A stretch of DNA of 5,794 bases from Planctomycetota bacterium (GTDB lineage Bacteria > Planctomycetota > Planctomycetia > Pirellulales > Pirellulaceae): contig JAHWKS010000420.1 in assembly GCA_019347795.1 (NCBI GenBank), forward strand, positions 1-5,794. The letters are read 5' to 3'. Below, piece after piece: positions 5,332-5,794 of the stretch. The position numbers and the translations under genes were made by a program. Under the pieces are notes generated by a model, which had not been told where the DNA came from, did no database searches, and worked only from the letters and a program-made list of their open reading frames with translations. How positions within the stretch are numbered: the stretch's first letter is position 1; every line of letters begins with the position of its first letter.

Positions 5332-5478
5332 GGGAGGATCGAACGCAAGGACGGCACATGGCCCGGAGAGAGACAAACGCAAAAGGCGCGAGAGACGGAA
5401 GGGGCGCAAACGCCGCAGCGCGCCTCACGCTCGCATGGTTGTCGCAGAGAGTTGGAGAAATATTGAGAGGCGACGTTC
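5332..5478. other. Spacer between the NADAR gene and the last Nudix gene
   Basis: These 147 bases hold no recognisable gene or clear terminator. A small open frame (ATG 5358 to 5513, 51 codons) runs into the next gene in another phase and resembles nothing I know. GGCGCG at 5385-5390 can pair with CGCGCC at 5419-5424, enclosing a GGCG-CAAA-CGCC hairpin at 5403-5414, but no T-run follows. No strong promoter is visible, so whether the last gene is transcribed with those before it is undecided. Confidence 0.5.
5465..5470 (+). promoter_or_regulatory. Ribosome-binding site deciding a GTG start
   Basis: GAGAGG lies 8 bases before GTG 5479. An in-frame TGA at 5464-5466 closes the reading frame upstream, and no ATG occurs in the first part of the conserved Nudix frame, so this purine-rich stretch supports GTG 5479 as the start of the last gene. 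Confidence 0.6.
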
Positions 5479-5794
5479 GTGGACAGACAGGAAGATGTAG
5501 AACCGATCGCTGATGGGAAACGCCTGCGCTTCGTGCGTCGCGGGACGTGGGAGTACGCGACGCGGAAGGATGCGACGGGGGTCGTGGTGGTCGCGGCGTT
5601 GACGGACGAGGGGAAGGTGCTGCTGGTCGAGCAGTACCGCATTCCCATCCAGCGGCGCACCCTCGAGCTGCCGGCGGGGCTGGCCGGGGATGAGCCGGGC
5701 GCCGAACAGGAGCGTCTCTTGGAAGCGGCGAAGCGAGAGTTGCTCGAGGAGACCGGCTACGTTGCGGACCAATGGCGCGAAGTTTTCACCGGCC
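5479..5794 (+). CDS. Nudix hydrolase, ADP-ribose pyrophosphatase-like (3' end outside window)
   Basis: The first 105 residues of a second Nudix protein are visible. VVVVAAL, then KVLLVEQYRIPIQRRTLELPAG, then REL-LEE-TGY (86-94) is the pattern of the ADP-ribose pyrophosphatase (NudF-like) group. That group splits ADP-ribose into AMP and ribose 5-phosphate using Mg ions bound by the Nudix-box glutamates, here Glu87, Glu90 and Glu91. The box is longer than canonical: Gly67 and Glu78 are separated by ten residues instead of five (GLAGDEPGAEQE). I believe this insertion occurs in other members, but I cannot verify that here. The start is GTG 5479, because a TGA at 5464 closes the frame upstream and GAGAGG provides a ribosome-binding site. 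In context the enzyme would remove the ADP-ribose freed by the upstream glycohydrolases. It differs from the regulator at 363 in lacking the same N-terminal layout; its C-terminus cannot be seen. Confidence 0.88.
   Translation, partial: MDRQEDVEPIADGKRLRFVRRGTWEYATRKDATGVVVVAALTDEGKVLLVEQYRIPIQRRTLELPAGLAGDEPGAEQERLLEAAKRELLEETGYVADQWREVFTG

Noticed and set aside
5439..5466. Promoter before the last Nudix gene (TTGTCG, 16 bases, TATTGA)
   Set aside because: Only 4 and 3 of 6 consensus matches, and the transcript would begin after the GAGAGG ribosome-binding site.
5358..5513. Small gene (51 codons) before the last Nudix gene
   Set aside because: No ribosome-binding site, composition like other out-of-phase frames, overlaps the well-supported Nudix start, and no family resemblance.

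Overview
The window is a compact, GC-rich bacterial locus with all genes on the + strand. Almost every gene belongs to a family that makes, recognises, cleaves or salvages ADP-ribose (ADPr) or NAD. The organism looks like a free-living, high-GC bacterium. A sulfatase C-terminus at the left edge, weak or absent Shine-Dalgarno sequences before several genes, and an intergenic palindromic repeat would suit a planctomycete or another PVC-group bacterium. This taxonomic reading is an inference and is only weakly supported.

Layout: (1) 1-273, C-terminal end of a sulfatase. (2) 274-362, a short spacer with a near-consensus sigma-70 promoter and an overlapping 19-bp palindrome. (3) 363-1058, an NrtR-type regulator (Nudix domain plus winged helix), then 1068-1571, a macrodomain protein. 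(4) 1572-1828, an intergenic region filled by a symmetrical nested inverted-repeat element of about 204 bp. (5) 1829-4863, nicotinamidase (pncA), RNA 2'-phosphotransferase (kptA) and two different ADP-ribosylglycohydrolases. The first three of these are joined by two ATGA stop/start overlaps. (6) 4885-5331, a NADAR-family gene whose frame is intact except for one amber codon exactly where the family usually has glutamine. (7) 5332-5478, a short spacer. (8) 5479 to the right edge, the start of an ADP-ribose pyrophosphatase-like Nudix hydrolase with a GTG start.

How the genes could work together (inference from family knowledge): KptA consumes NAD to remove RNA 2'-phosphates, releasing nicotinamide and ADPr-1'',2''-cyclic phosphate. 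The glycohydrolases, the macrodomain and NADAR would release ADPr from proteins, nucleic acids or metabolites. The Nudix enzyme would split ADPr into AMP and ribose 5-phosphate. PncA would deamidate nicotinamide to nicotinate for NAD resynthesis. The NrtR-like protein would sense ADPr and relieve repression at the palindrome over the promoter. The locus therefore reads as a self-regulated ADPr clean-up and NAD recycling module. No ADP-ribosyltransferase is visible, so the source of the ADPr modification, if there is one, lies outside this window.
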